A stretch of DNA of 37,761 nt from Piscirickettsiaceae bacterium (GTDB lineage Bacteria > Pseudomonadota > Gammaproteobacteria > Nitrosococcales > Methylophagaceae), in the NCBI GenBank assembly GCA_013215775.1, contig JABSQO010000016.1, positions 1-37,761 of the forward strand, in the 5' to 3' direction. A model generated the notes under the pieces. That model did not search any database. It was not told the origin of the DNA and saw only the letters and a list, made by a program, of their open reading frames with translations. Below, piece after piece: positions 1-9,344 of this stretch; position 1 is the first letter of the stretch; each line of letters begins with the position of its first letter. A program made the position numbers and the translations under genes.

Positions 1-2
1 CA

Positions 3-674
3 CTTCCTAAAGTAGTACCGGCCGGTCCTGATAATCCACTTGGCGCTTATGCTATGCGGTTGGGAATGCCTGGCTATTTATTACATGGCACTAATCGACC
101 GTTTGGTGTGGGATTGCGGGTGAGTCATGGTTGTATTCGTCTTTTCCCTGAAGATATTGAACATATGTTTGGTGTTGTTCCCATTAATACGCCGGTGGAA
201 ATTCTCTATCAGCCTTATAAAGCAGCACTGCATCGTGGGCAACTTTATCTAGAGGCTCATAAGATCCAAGAGGATATTGATACTCGTGAAGGTAATAATA
301 TGACACCGATGGTATCAGCCATTTTAAACGCTCAAGATAAGATATTATCTGATGAACACTGGCCTTTTGCAGAAGAACTGGTTCGGAAGCATCAAGGGAT
401 TGTTAAACTGGTTAACCAACAAGAAACTGAGATTATTGAAGATGTTTGGTTTGTTCATGCTGGATTAGCACAAGATGCGAAAACGCAGTTAGCACAAGCG
501 TTAACGACATTAACGATGGATGATTATTTCTTGCCATTACGAGGAACGGCTGAGGGTGAGGTGTTAATTGGTCCTTTTGATAATCAAGAACAGGCTGAGC
601 AAATGAGTCGGGAGATAAATCGATTGACGGATATGTCTGTTTGGATTGCATTAATTAGTAGCGACATACTGTAA
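3..674 (+). CDS. L,D-transpeptidase, YkuD family (3' part)
   Basis: This is the C-terminal 223 residues of a gene that begins before the window; the frame is open from base 3. It contains the YkuD catalytic signature: a histidine in LLHGTNRP and the nucleophilic cysteine in VSHGCIRL (Cys codon at 132-134). Enzymes of this family are periplasmic and make 3-3 peptidoglycan cross-links or attach Braun-type lipoprotein to peptidoglycan. After the catalytic domain comes a tail of about 150 residues ending in a stretch (VLIGPFDNQEQAEQM) that resembles a SPOR repeat, a peptidoglycan-binding module; that reading is tentative. A convergent gene just downstream encodes an Lpp-like lipoprotein, a plausible substrate of an ErfK/YbiS-type enzyme. 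The exact paralog cannot be decided because the N-terminus is missing. Confidence 0.9.
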   Translation, partial: LPKVVPAGPDNPLGAYAMRLGMPGYLLHGTNRPFGVGLRVSHGCIRLFPEDIEHMFGVVPINTPVEILYQPYKAALHRGQLYLEAHKIQEDIDTREGNNMTPMVSAILNAQDKILSDEHWPFAEELVRKHQGIVKLVNQQETEIIEDVWFVHAGLAQDAKTQLAQALTTLTMDDYFLPLRGTAEGEVLIGPFDNQEQAEQMSREINRLTDMSVWIALISSDIL

Positions 675-697
675 TAGAACGCTGAAATACTACAAAT

Positions 698-729
698 AAA
701 AAAGGCCGGGATAATCCCAGCCTTTTATT
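698..729. terminator. Bidirectional intrinsic terminator
   Basis: A hairpin GGC-C-GGG / CCC-A-GCC with loop ATAAT is flanked by an A-run on the left and a T-rich run on the right. It therefore works as a terminator in both directions. It sits between the convergent L,D-transpeptidase gene and the lipoprotein gene. Confidence 0.8.
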
Positions 730-750
730 TGTTCGATGATTTAAATTCGC

Positions 751-1050
751 TTATTTGCTCATCGCTTTTTCAAACATACGATCAATTTTTGCACAACATT
801 CATCTACAGAGCTTTGTGCAGACTCAGCCGTACCTTGCGCACTACGTGCTGCAGATTCAGCATCATTTGCAGAGTGTTGCGCTGTATCAGCAGAACCTTG
901 AGCGTTACGAGCGGCTGCTAATGCAGAGTCAGCTGTTGATTGTGCTGCTTCAACAGACGCTTTTAGTGCATCCATTTCAGTTGTGTTTGCACAGGCTGTT
1001 AATAAAGCTAAAGGCAAGATGATTGCCCCTAATTTTGTCAAAGATTTCAT
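751..1050 (-). CDS. Alanine-rich Lpp/OprI-like outer-membrane lipoprotein
   Basis: A 99-residue protein starting MKSLTKLG, with a signal peptide and a lipobox (LLTAC), so Cys is predicted to be lipidated. The mature part is almost entirely Ala/Ser/Gln/Asp in regular heptad-like spacing with repeated SAQ/ADSA blocks, typical of the trimeric coiled-coil Lpp and OprI lipoproteins. It ends in Lys (AMSK), and a C-terminal Lys is what L,D-transpeptidases join to peptidoglycan in Lpp. The start at 1050 is preferred over the in-frame ATG at 1062 because GGAG lies six bases before it. The neighbouring L,D-transpeptidase is convergent, and the two share a terminator. The family call is secure, the attachment function is inferred. 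Confidence 0.82.
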   Translation of the reverse strand: MKSLTKLGAIILPLALLTACANTTEMDALKASVEAAQSTADSALAAARNAQGSADTAQHSANDAESAARSAQGTAESAQSSVDECCAKIDRMFEKAMSK

Positions 1051-1188
1051 TTCATTCTCCATAGAGTTTAATAGGATTTAGCGATTCAACGATATTGCTA
1101 AAGGCAACATACATAGTGAGGCTATCAGGAATTATTTAAGCTGTCCAACGTTGTTGAACTTAAACTGATAAACATCTCAATTTATTGT

Positions 1189-1194
1189 TATAAT
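1189..1194 (+). promoter_or_regulatory. Possible -10 element upstream of suhB
   Basis: A perfect TATAAT lies about 90 bases upstream of the suhB start in the divergent spacer 1051-1283. No good -35 element is found at the right spacing, so this is a weak prediction. Confidence 0.3.
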
Positions 1195-1283
1195 TGCCGT
1201 CTTTAAAATTTCATGTGACAGTAAATTAGTCATAAAATCAGTTGGCTATTCAGCTGATTTATTTGCTCTGGAAAAATTAGTTT

Positions 1284-2087
1284 ATGCATCCTATGCTGAA
1301 TATTGCTGTTCGGGCAGCGCGTAGTGCGGGTAATATCATTATCCGTTCTATACAACATGTCGAACATCTTGAAGTGACCACGAAAGGTCGAAATGACTTC
1401 GTATCCGATGTTGATCGCTTAGCCGAACAAGAAATCATTAATACGATTCATAAGTCGTATCCTGACCATGCTATTTTAGCAGAAGAGTCTGGTCAGCAAG
1501 GTGATAGTGATGCTGAAACTGTATGGATTATTGACCCTCTAGATGGCACTACTAACTTTTTACATGGCTTCCCTCATTATTGTGTGTCCATTGCTGTTAT
1601 GGTTCGAGGAAAAATCGAACATGGTGTGATCTATGATCCTTTGCGTGATGAACTCTTTACCGCAAGTAAAGGTTCTGGTGCTCAATTAAATGATCGCCGT
1701 ATACGCGTAGCAAAACGTAAGGAACTTTCCAATGGTTTATTGGCTACTGGATTTCCATTTAAGTATCCACAATATTTAGCGCCCTATTTAGCAACATTTA
1801 ATGCTTTATTTCCACAAGTTGCAGATGTGCGTCGAGGCGGTTCTGCTGCACTTGATCTAGCGTATGTTGCTGCTGGCCGGATAGATGGTTACTGGGAAAT
1901 CGGTTTACAAAAATGGGATCTCGCTGCGGGAATATTACTGATTGAAGAAGCGGGTGGTGTGGTTAGTGACTTTGCTGGAGGCGATAACTATTTTAATCAT
2001 GGCAATTTAGTCGTAGGTAATATCGCGATTCAAAAACAGATGCTAGATAGCATTACACCGCATTTAACTGATGAACTGAAACGATAA
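1284..2087 (+). CDS. suhB: Inositol-1-monophosphatase family protein SuhB
   Basis: At 267 residues this is exactly the usual SuhB length. It carries the metal-binding motifs of the Mg-dependent inositol monophosphatase family: an acidic EES site after AILA, then DPLDGTTNF, and the C-terminal WDLAAG motif whose Asp completes the metal site. The family hydrolyses inositol phosphates. In enterobacteria SuhB also binds RNA polymerase/NusA and takes part in rRNA antitermination. It is a cytoplasmic housekeeping protein. It is followed by typA after 56 bases, with no obvious terminator between, so they may be cotranscribed. Confidence 0.93.
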   Translation: MHPMLNIAVRAARSAGNIIIRSIQHVEHLEVTTKGRNDFVSDVDRLAEQEIINTIHKSYPDHAILAEESGQQGDSDAETVWIIDPLDGTTNFLHGFPHYCVSIAVMVRGKIEHGVIYDPLRDELFTASKGSGAQLNDRRIRVAKRKELSNGLLATGFPFKYPQYLAPYLATFNALFPQVADVRRGGSAALDLAYVAAGRIDGYWEIGLQKWDLAAGILLIEEAGGVVSDFAGGDNYFNHGNLVVGNIAIQKQMLDSITPHLTDELKR

Positions 2088-2143
2088 TAATTCATCTGCT
2101 TTAAACTTAACATATAAATACACAATCTATAGAACTGAAATCA

Positions 2144-3976
2144 ATGACAATTACTACTAGAAAATTACGCAACATTGCAATTATTGCCCACGTCGATCAT
2201 GGAAAAACAACATTGGTCGATCAATTATTACGTCAGTCTGGCACATTTAGTGACCATGAAGAATTACAAGAGCGGGTAATGGATTCCAATGATCTTGAAA
2301 AAGAGCGTGGCATCACTATCCTCTCTAAAAATACGGCAATTCGCTGGAATGACTATCATATTAATATCGTCGATACTCCAGGCCATGCTGATTTTGGTGG
2401 TGAGGTTGAACGTGTTTTATCGATGGTTGATTCGGTATTACTACTTGTTGATTCATCTGAAGGTCCAATGCCTCAAACACGATTTGTAACACAAAAAGCG
2501 TTAGCCTTAGGTTTAAAGCCAATTGTTGTTATTAACAAAATTGATAAACCTAGTGCGCGTCCTGGCTGGGTGCTTGATCAAACGTTTGATTTGTTTGCCA
2601 ATCTTGATGCAACGGATGAGCAATTAGACTTTGAAGTCATTTACGCTTCGGGTTTAAGTGGTTATGCAGGTTTAGAAGAAGACGTTCGTGATGGCGATAT
2701 GACACCATTGTTTCAAATGATCATAGATAAGGTGAGTGCACCTGATGTGGACACGGAAGGTCCTTTCCGTATGCAAGTGTCATCATTAGATCACAACAGC
2801 TATGTTGGGGTTATCGGTGTCGGTCGTATTGAGCGTGGTAAAGTCAAAACAAATACGCCTGTTACCGTTATTGATACTGAAGGTAAAACACGTAATGGTC
2901 GTGTTTTAAATATTATGGGCTTTATGGGCTTAAAACGTGAAGAAGTCGAAACGGCCCAAGCGGGTGACATTATTGCCTTTACCGGCTTAGATCCACTGAA
3001 TATCTCCGATACATTATGTGATCCTACAGCCGTGGAAGCCATGCCTCCACTATCTGTTGATGAGCCAACAGTTACCATGACTTTCCAAGTGAACAATTCA
3101 CCGATGGCGGGTCAAGAAGGTAAGTTTGTCACAACACGACAAATTAAAGAACGTCTTGATCGTGAATTGATACATAACGTGGCATTAAAAGTCGAACAAG
3201 TTATTACCGACCCAGATAAATTTAAAGTATCTGGTCGTGGCGAACTACATTTATCAGTGTTGATCGAAAATATGCGCCGTGAAGGATTTGAAATGGGTGT
3301 ATCTCGCCCTGAAGTTATTATTCGTGAAGTAGATGGCGTGCGTCAAGAACCTTATGAAGCGGTAACTGCCGATGTTGAATCGGATCATCAAGGTACTATC
3401 ATGGAAAAACTAGGTGAGCGCGGCGCACAATTACAAGATATGGTGCCCGATGGCAAAGGTCGTGTGCGTTTAGACTTTATTATTCCGTCACGCGGCTTGA
3501 TTGGCTTCCGTACTGAATTCCTAACGGCTACCCAAGGCACGGGATTAATCTTCAGTGTGTTTGATCATTATGCACCTGTTAAAGAAGGCGATTTTGGTAA
3601 GCGTGGCAATGGCGTAATGATTGCCAACGGTATGGGTAAAGCCGTTGCATTCTCTATCTTCAATTTACAAGAACGTGGACGTATGTTTATCGGCCACAAT
3701 GATGATGTGTATGAAGGTATGGTTATCGGCATTCACTCTCGTGATAATGACTTGGTTGTTAATCCACTGAAAGGTAAGCAATTAACCAATGTTCGTGCAT
3801 CTGGTACTGATGAAGCGATTAACTTAACACCACCGATCAGAATGAGCTTAGAGCAAGCTCTTGAATTTATCGGTGATGATGAATTATTAGAAGTCACACC
3901 ACAATCATTACGTATTCGTAAAAAACTATTGCTTGAACATGAACGTAAGAGTGCTTCACGTGTTAAGAAAAAATAG
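2144..3976 (+). CDS. typA: Ribosome-associated GTPase TypA/BipA
   Basis: A 610-residue translational GTPase, close to the usual 600-615 length. The G1 loop AHVDHGKTT is at residues 15-23, G3 is DTPGHADF, and G4 is NKIDK near residue 130. The EF-Tu-like beta barrel, the EF-G-like domains III and V and the BipA-specific C-terminal domain follow. BipA binds the 70S ribosome and helps 50S assembly and growth under stress or cold. The gene ends at a clear intrinsic terminator. Nothing unusual is seen. Confidence 0.97.
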   Translation: MTITTRKLRNIAIIAHVDHGKTTLVDQLLRQSGTFSDHEELQERVMDSNDLEKERGITILSKNTAIRWNDYHINIVDTPGHADFGGEVERVLSMVDSVLLLVDSSEGPMPQTRFVTQKALALGLKPIVVINKIDKPSARPGWVLDQTFDLFANLDATDEQLDFEVIYASGLSGYAGLEEDVRDGDMTPLFQMIIDKVSAPDVDTEGPFRMQVSSLDHNSYVGVIGVGRIERGKVKTNTPVTVIDTEGKTRNGRVLNIMGFMGLKREEVETAQAGDIIAFTGLDPLNISDTLCDPTAVEAMPPLSVDEPTVTMTFQVNNSPMAGQEGKFVTTRQIKERLDRELIHNVALKVEQVITDPDKFKVSGRGELHLSVLIENMRREGFEMGVSRPEVIIREVDGVRQEPYEAVTADVESDHQGTIMEKLGERGAQLQDMVPDGKGRVRLDFIIPSRGLIGFRTEFLTATQGTGLIFSVFDHYAPVKEGDFGKRGNGVMIANGMGKAVAFSIFNLQERGRMFIGHNDDVYEGMVIGIHSRDNDLVVNPLKGKQLTNVRASGTDEAINLTPPIRMSLEQALEFIGDDELLEVTPQSLRIRKKLLLEHERKSASRVKKK

Positions 3977-4001
3977 TAGACACTAAAGCATGCATTAACA
4001 G

Positions 4002-4036
4002 AAAAGGGTATCCTACATGGATGCCCTTTTTTATTT
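4002..4036 (+). terminator. Intrinsic terminator after typA
   Basis: The stem GGGTATCC / GGATGCCC (one G-T pair) with loop TACAT is followed by TTTTTTATTT. It lies 26 bases after the typA stop. Confidence 0.85.
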
Positions 4037-4051
4037 GTATGAGGTTTAACT

Positions 4052-4270
4052 ATGCGCATTTTGATTTTAATTGCAATCGGTTTATTACTGTATGTGATTA
4101 TAGGTAATTTATTGCGTAGAAATAAGCTGAAATCACCGACACTTCTAACAGAAAAAATGGTGAAATGTCAGCATTGTGGCCTACATATTCTTGAGCAAGA
4201 AGCAATTCAATCGGGCGATGCTTATTATTGTTCACAAGAACATCTTGAGAATCATTATCAAGCTAAATAA
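4052..4270 (+). CDS. Small membrane-anchored zinc-ribbon protein, PP0621-like
   Basis: A 72-residue protein with one N-terminal membrane helix (residues 2-20) followed by a cytoplasmic or periplasmic treble-clef-like motif: CQHCG, then C in YYCSQEH. This resembles the PP0621 family, often encoded next to pilS-pilR in gammaproteobacteria. The metal ligands seen are three Cys plus likely His. Its stop overlaps the start of pilS by one base (TAATG), which indicates translational coupling and one operon. The molecular function of the family is unknown. Confidence 0.8.
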   Translation: MRILILIAIGLLLYVIIGNLLRRNKLKSPTLLTEKMVKCQHCGLHILEQEAIQSGDAYYCSQEHLENHYQAK

Positions 4271-5865
4271 TGTCATTGTTTAGCTCTAATACCAGCACCA
4301 TAGTGGCACCATGGCGAGAGTTAACGTTATTTTCAGCATATCGTTTATTTTTGGCTGTTATGTTGTTTTCGGTTTTTTATTTAAAATTACCACCGGAATT
4401 TTTGGGTCAATCAAATCCACGGATATATAGCTGGATTAGTCAGTTTTATATGCTGACCGCATTAGTCTTAATGATCTTCACCGCTAAACGATGGGGAGAA
4501 TTTCAATCTCAAGCAAGTATTCAATTAGTGATGGATATTGTTGTTATTACAATAATCGTGCATGCGAGTGGTGGTCTTGTAACGGGTTTGGGATTATTGT
4601 TGGTCGTAATAGTGGTGGCGGGTGGAGCAATCATTCCGGGACGGATAGCTATTTTTATTGCTGCGATTGCCGCCATTGCCGTCTTGCTAGAAGTAACGTA
4701 TTCACAAATTGCAGGAGATAATATCACCAAATATAGCCATGCAGGTATGCTGGGTGCGACATTTTTTGCTACGGCATTATTAACACAAATTTTATCAAAG
4801 AAAATACGTGTCAGTCAGGAACTTGCAGCGCAACGGCAAGAAGATGTAAATAAGTTAGCACTACTTAATGAACACATTATAAGTAGAATGCAAACAGGTG
4901 TGTTGGTTGTTGAACCTTCGGGAATAGTAAGATTAAGCAATCAAGCCGCCCGCAATTTATTAGGGTTAAGTCAGCTTAGTATGGGGGCATCATTAAAAAA
5001 ATGCGCACCTGAATTAGCACGTCAACTGTGGGCATGGACACAGCATCAGGTAAATGCATTTGAACCTTTTCAAGCGCGAGAGTATTTACCTCAAATATTA
5101 GTCGGTGCCATGTCATTAGAAAGTGGCGAAACGGTTTTATACATAGAAAATACATCGGCAATGGCACAGCAGGCACAGCAGTTAAAATTAGCTTCACTAG
5201 GAAGATTGACCGCGAGTATTGCACATGAAATTCGCAATCCACTAGGTGCGATTAGTCATGCCGGCGAATTGTTAGCTGAAGCAGGTAATGGCGATCAAAA
5301 TATTAACAAATTAACCGATATCGTTTTACGACATAGTGCTAGGGTGAATGGTATTATTGAAACTATTTTACAAATGAGTCGGCGTAAAAAAGTGCAGCCG
5401 ATGGTGGTGATATTAGCTATTTGGTTAGAACAATTTGTTGATGAGTTTTGTGAATATAAGCAGTTAGAACGTGATGATATTTCATTAGTTATCTTGGAGC
5501 CATTAGCAAAAGTGTATATTGATGTCGGACAATTGCATCAAATTGTCTGGAATTTGGTCGATAATGCATGGCATTATTCTGATCCTGATAAAGCATCACC
5601 ACGAGTAGAGATTAAATTATCAAGGCCTGATTCAGAAATGATTATTGATATTATTGATAATGGACCAGGTGTCTCAGACAGTGTTTTACCAGACTTATTT
5701 GAACCTTTTCATTCAGATAGGCAAGAGGGAACTGGTTTGGGTCTCTATTTAGCCCGTGAGTTATGTCAGGCGAATGGTGCAAGATTAAATTATCTTCCTG
5801 ACGAAGAATATAGAAGTCGTTTTAGAGTGAGTTTACCTATGGATAGACACGAGAGTTTGCAATGA
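4270..5865 (+). CDS. pilS: PilS-type sensor histidine kinase
   Basis: A 531-residue kinase. The N-terminal 180 residues form about six hydrophobic membrane segments, as in PilS. A PAS-like domain follows (about 195-290). The HisKA box IAHEIRNPLGAI has phospho-acceptor His319, and the ATPase domain shows the N box (NLVDNA), DNGPGV and GTGLGL. PilS senses pilin and drives PilR to activate sigma-54-dependent pilA transcription. The stop overlaps the next gene by four bases (ATGA), the usual pilSR arrangement. The membrane topology and partner make PilS more likely than other NtrB-like kinases. Confidence 0.85.
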   Translation: MSLFSSNTSTIVAPWRELTLFSAYRLFLAVMLFSVFYLKLPPEFLGQSNPRIYSWISQFYMLTALVLMIFTAKRWGEFQSQASIQLVMDIVVITIIVHASGGLVTGLGLLLVVIVVAGGAIIPGRIAIFIAAIAAIAVLLEVTYSQIAGDNITKYSHAGMLGATFFATALLTQILSKKIRVSQELAAQRQEDVNKLALLNEHIISRMQTGVLVVEPSGIVRLSNQAARNLLGLSQLSMGASLKKCAPELARQLWAWTQHQVNAFEPFQAREYLPQILVGAMSLESGETVLYIENTSAMAQQAQQLKLASLGRLTASIAHEIRNPLGAISHAGELLAEAGNGDQNINKLTDIVLRHSARVNGIIETILQMSRRKKVQPMVVILAIWLEQFVDEFCEYKQLERDDISLVILEPLAKVYIDVGQLHQIVWNLVDNAWHYSDPDKASPRVEIKLSRPDSEMIIDIIDNGPGVSDSVLPDLFEPFHSDRQEGTGLGLYLARELCQANGARLNYLPDEEYRSRFRVSLPMDRHESLQ

Positions 5866-7217
5866 ATCCACAAGCCTTAATCATTGATGACGAGCCTGAT
5901 ATTCTTGAATTATTAACGATGACGTTGGCTGGGTTATCTGTAGATTGCATCACGGCTGAAACAATTTCGCAGGCTAAACAAGCACTGAAACAACAGGATT
6001 TTGATTTCTGTTTGACTGATATGCGTCTTCCTGATGGCAATGGCTTGGATTTTGTAAAAGCACTACAAAAAACAAACCCTGATCTTCCTGTTGCTGTCAT
6101 TACCGCCCACGGTAATATGGACTTAGCTGTACAAGCATTAAAATTGGGTGCATTTGATTTTGTCTCAAAACCCGTGAAGTTACGAGTATTGAGAGATCTA
6201 GTCTCTACCGCCATTAAATTATCACCATTAAGAACGGATAATAAGAACCGACGTTCACGTAGTCAATTATTAGGTGAGACTGAAGTAATACAAGTCTTAC
6301 GGGGTAAAATTGCTAAATTGGCTCGTAGTCAAGCACCCGTATATATCAGTGGGGAATCGGGAACAGGTAAAGAATTAGTTGCTCAATTAATTCATGATTT
6401 AGGTGTACGTATAGACAAATTATTTGTGCCAATTAACTGTGGTGCGATACCTACTGAATTAGTTGAAAGTGAATTCTTTGGACATAAAAAAGGTTCTTTT
6501 ACCGGGGCTGTTGCAGATAAAGAAGGATTGTTCCAAGCTGCACATGGCGGCACTTTATTTTTAGATGAAGTGGCAGACTTGCCACTTATGATGCAAGTTA
6601 AACTGTTGCGTGCGATTCAGGAAAAAACAATTCGGCCTGTAGGTAGTCATGAGGAAGTGACAATTGATGTCCGTATTTTGTGTGCTACCCACAAGAATTT
6701 AGCAGAATGTGTACAACAAGGAACCTTCCGTGAAGATCTATTTTATCGCCTTAATGTTATTGAATTAGAAGTGCCAGCTCTACGAGATCGTAGAGCTGAT
6801 ATTTCACTGTTGGCGGAATATATTTTGCATCAACTGGCCGATAAAAATGGTGTGACTGCGCCAACTTTAGATAAAGATGCCATCACTGCTTTGGATGAAT
6901 ATTCATTTCCTGGCAATGTCCGTGAATTAGAAAATATATTAGAACGTGCTCTAACTTGGGTGGAGAACGGGACGATTTCTGAACGAGACTTAATGTTACC
7001 GGATAATGTTTACGCCACTAATATTCCATCTGAAAATGAACAACAAAGCGTATTATCAAAAGAAAATGATTTAGGTTCACAACTTGAAGATCAAGAACGA
7101 CAGTTGATTAGTCAAGCATTAGAGACCACCCGATGGAATAAAACAGCTGCTGCTAAAAAACTAGGCATTACATTTCGAGCCTTACGTTACAAGCTGAAGA
7201 AGTTAGACATAGAATAA
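5862..7217 (+). CDS. pilR: PilR-type sigma-54 response regulator
   Basis: A 451-residue NtrC-class activator. The receiver has Asp53 (LTDMRLPDG). The AAA+ domain has Walker A GESGTGKE at 164-171 and the sigma-54 contact loop GSFTGA at 211-216. The commoner form of that loop is GAFTGA, and Ser at this position also occurs in active members. A Fis-type helix-turn-helix is at the C-terminus (NKTAAAKKLGITFRALRYKL). It is the cognate regulator of the upstream kinase and should activate type IV pilus genes from sigma-54 promoters. It is the last gene of the core-like segment before the tRNA-like fragment. Confidence 0.88.
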   Translation: MNPQALIIDDEPDILELLTMTLAGLSVDCITAETISQAKQALKQQDFDFCLTDMRLPDGNGLDFVKALQKTNPDLPVAVITAHGNMDLAVQALKLGAFDFVSKPVKLRVLRDLVSTAIKLSPLRTDNKNRRSRSQLLGETEVIQVLRGKIAKLARSQAPVYISGESGTGKELVAQLIHDLGVRIDKLFVPINCGAIPTELVESEFFGHKKGSFTGAVADKEGLFQAAHGGTLFLDEVADLPLMMQVKLLRAIQEKTIRPVGSHEEVTIDVRILCATHKNLAECVQQGTFREDLFYRLNVIELEVPALRDRRADISLLAEYILHQLADKNGVTAPTLDKDAITALDEYSFPGNVRELENILERALTWVENGTISERDLMLPDNVYATNIPSENEQQSVLSKENDLGSQLEDQERQLISQALETTRWNKTAAAKKLGITFRALRYKLKKLDIE

Positions 7218-7274
7218 TAGTGGCATAGCTGAGAAACGGTACAGAGGCTTTTATATATCGGAAACCGGCGCGTC

Positions 7275-7307
7275 GATAGGGCTTGAATTTACGACTCTCT
7301 GATTACA
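7275..7307 (-). repeat. Degenerate tRNA 3'-half fragment, left copy
   Basis: This 33-base stretch matches the one at 34217-34249 with three mismatches, in the same orientation. Read on the minus strand it begins TGTAATCAG (anticodon loop and stem), then GAGTC (variable loop), then a T-arm-like segment with loop TTCAAGC. The T-stem is damaged (two mismatched pairs) and no acceptor or CCA end is recognisable, so it is a decayed remnant and not a functional tRNA. It sits between pilR and the metal cluster and could be an old attachment site. Confidence 0.65.
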
Positions 7308-7368
7308 GAACCATTTCATTTAATTGACGACACTACACTACAACAGCTAATAGTATTAAACCATTACA

Positions 7369-7746
7369 CTATTGGCCTGTGTGGTTTGCAGCAATATAGT
7401 CACCGCTAAGCGTTAAGAATATATACAGTGTTCTTTTGCTCATATCTTCAAGACCATTATTGACAAAACTAATAACCCATTCCGTACTCTCCATGACGGT
7501 TTTTTGTTCAATTGAATTGGCTGAAATACTGGCCCAACTAGCATCTAATTTCTTTCTTTCAATAAGTAAGGCAATAATGCCAACAGCCTTGTCTTCAGCT
7601 GTGGCTTCGCTCACGGGTTCTTGCACTATAGGGCTGCCGTGATCATGCCCATGTCCATGTCCATGTCCATGGTCGTTACTGCCGGCCATCACTAAAAACG
7701 TACCTGCAGCAAAAACAAGGCCTAGTAATACTATATTTAATCGCAT
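7369..7746 (-). CDS. Exported His-rich metal-binding protein (DUF6488-like)
   Basis: A 125-residue protein with a signal peptide (first ~22 residues) followed by a DHGHGHGHGHDHG tract, a likely Cu/Zn/Ni-binding site in the periplasm. The rest (residues 45-125) is a small domain ending in YIAANHTGQ. It resembles DUF6488-type proteins found beside RND metal pumps; the family name is from memory of similar gene clusters. It is the last gene of the minus-strand metal operon, 12 bases after the HupE-type gene, so it is probably cotranscribed and buffers or presents metal. Confidence 0.75.
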   Translation of the reverse strand: MRLNIVLLGLVFAAGTFLVMAGSNDHGHGHGHGHDHGSPIVQEPVSEATAEDKAVGIIALLIERKKLDASWASISANSIEQKTVMESTEWVISFVNNGLEDMSKRTLYIFLTLSGDYIAANHTGQ

Positions 7747-7758
7747 AATCTAAATTTC

Positions 7759-8925
7759 CTAAAAAAGTGAATCGATACTATCGTGAGTTGTTGAAAGGGA
7801 AGCCTGAATCGGCTCCTGTTTTATATCTAAGCGTTGGTAATCACCCTTTATATTTAAGGTGATGGTAACCGGAGCTGTACTACTATTTTTCCAATACCAA
7901 CCATGTGTCCCGGCAAAAGAGGTGGTTAATGAGCCACCTGCCTGATTGTTGGTGTTCTTGGCATAACTTTTAAAATAGCCTGTGGTATCACCAGCAGGTT
8001 CACCATGAAAATCAAAGAATACATCGGCACTATCCGACTGCCACTGATAGTCCAATACCGCTCCATTTTCTAGGAATAATTTGTATTCCGTATAGTCACG
8101 AGCATCAATCGTAATGGTGATGGTATCTGTCCACGGTATTACTGTTGAGTCAGTTATGACTACTATTATCTGTTCATTCTTTTTTTCAATTGTTGCTGTG
8201 GTAGCGGTGAATTCTTCAGCATTAGTACTGTGTTCATAACCGTGCATTTGCATAAGGAATAGAAAGCTACCTAATGCGATAAGGGCATAGTTGGCGACTA
8301 GGCTAAACGTTTTAAAACGGCGACTTTTTCGCCATGCAGCAATCACAATCAACATAAGTGCAAGCGCACTGATCTGGCCTAATTCGATACCCACATTAAA
8401 TGAGATAATATTCAGTAATAGTTGGTCTTCACTCAAAGGAAGTTCTTGTAAGCGAGTGGACAAACCAAAGCCGTGTATGAGACCTAGACCAATAATCATC
8501 AACAGCATATTAGGCGGCGAGACATTGAGATATTTACGGAAACCATCAATATTAGAAAAAGCGATATAACAAACACTCAAAGCAATCACGGCATCAATTA
8601 AAAAGTAATTCATTTGAATAGCGCTAAAAGTCGCAAAGATCAAAGTAACACTATGACCCAAGGTAAAGGCAGTCACGTACTTAGCAATATCACGGAATGT
8701 AGTTAGGAAAAAGATAATGCCGAATACAAAAGCCAAATGGTCATAGCCTGATAGCATGTGCGTGGCACCTAGCCACATATAGCGTAAATTCCCACCTTCG
8801 ATAATGGATAGTTTTTCGGCATCAGACATGCCATGAGCAAAGGCCATCTGTGAAAATAGCCCCAGCAATATTAATCCTACTGTTATGTAGGTAATACGGT
8901 TTAAAAAATAGGATGTGGATAACAT
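7759..8925 (-). CDS. HupE/UreJ-type metal permease fused to a periplasmic domain
   Basis: A 388-residue protein. A signal-like first helix is followed by a HupE/UreJ-2-type membrane domain up to about residue 225, with the histidine motif HMLSGYDHLAF and a second motif LIHGFGLS. HupE/UreJ proteins are thought to move nickel, cobalt or related metals. After a last membrane helix (LIALGSFLFLMQMHG) comes about 150 residues of soluble beta-rich sequence (YDYQW-like, FDFHGEP, THGWYWKN). This resembles the separate 'transmembrane anchor protein' gene found next to hupE-like genes in related metal clusters, so a fusion is likely. A good AGGAG precedes the start. Confidence 0.82.
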   Translation of the reverse strand: MLSTSYFLNRITYITVGLILLGLFSQMAFAHGMSDAEKLSIIEGGNLRYMWLGATHMLSGYDHLAFVFGIIFFLTTFRDIAKYVTAFTLGHSVTLIFATFSAIQMNYFLIDAVIALSVCYIAFSNIDGFRKYLNVSPPNMLLMIIGLGLIHGFGLSTRLQELPLSEDQLLLNIISFNVGIELGQISALALMLIVIAAWRKSRRFKTFSLVANYALIALGSFLFLMQMHGYEHSTNAEEFTATTATIEKKNEQIIVVITDSTVIPWTDTITITIDARDYTEYKLFLENGAVLDYQWQSDSADVFFDFHGEPAGDTTGYFKSYAKNTNNQAGGSLTTSFAGTHGWYWKNSSTAPVTITLNIKGDYQRLDIKQEPIQASLSTTHDSIDSLF

Positions 8926-9035
8926 CTATTATTCTCCTGAGATGAAGTCTATTGTTTATTTAGCGGATAGCCTAAGTAGAAGTAATGGTGTTTTGTACCT
9001 TACTTCCACTTTGACTATGGGCGTTAAAAGTTGGC

Positions 9036-9344
9036 TTATAAATGACCGCTTTGTTCTACAGAGGTGACCCAGTAAAGACCTTTATGTTCAAGTCCTTTTC
9101 TTGCAGATCGTAGGGTATTAAGTACAGGCTCAACATCACCGTCTTCAAGTAAAATATCTACTCGGATCCGTGGTGTATAGCCCACTACTTTGTCTCGTGC
9201 AGAGAGAAAGGGATCATTCTCATCTTGTAAGCCATGACCTTCAACAGGGCTAAAGCTGAATCCTGAAACCTGCTCCATATTACGTAACTGATCGGCGAGA
9301 TCTTGTTGTAAACTGGTGCGAACAATCAGTGTTAGATTTTTCAT
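9036..9344 (-). CDS. PII-like regulator associated with a heavy-metal RND pump
   Basis: A 102-residue protein with the ferredoxin-like alpha/beta fold pattern of PII and CutA-type trimers (NLTLIVRTSLQQDLADQL; RIRVDILLEDGDVEPVLNTL). It lacks the PII uridylylation loop signature and fits the PII-NG group encoded in CzcA-type operons. It starts inside the end of the RND pump gene (four-base overlap), so the two are translationally coupled. A role in sensing metal or nucleotide and adjusting the pump is inferred; no experiment on this group is assumed here. Confidence 0.82.
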   Translation of the reverse strand: MKNLTLIVRTSLQQDLADQLRNMEQVSGFSFSPVEGHGLQDENDPFLSARDKVVGYTPRIRVDILLEDGDVEPVLNTLRSARKGLEHKGLYWVTSVEQSGHL

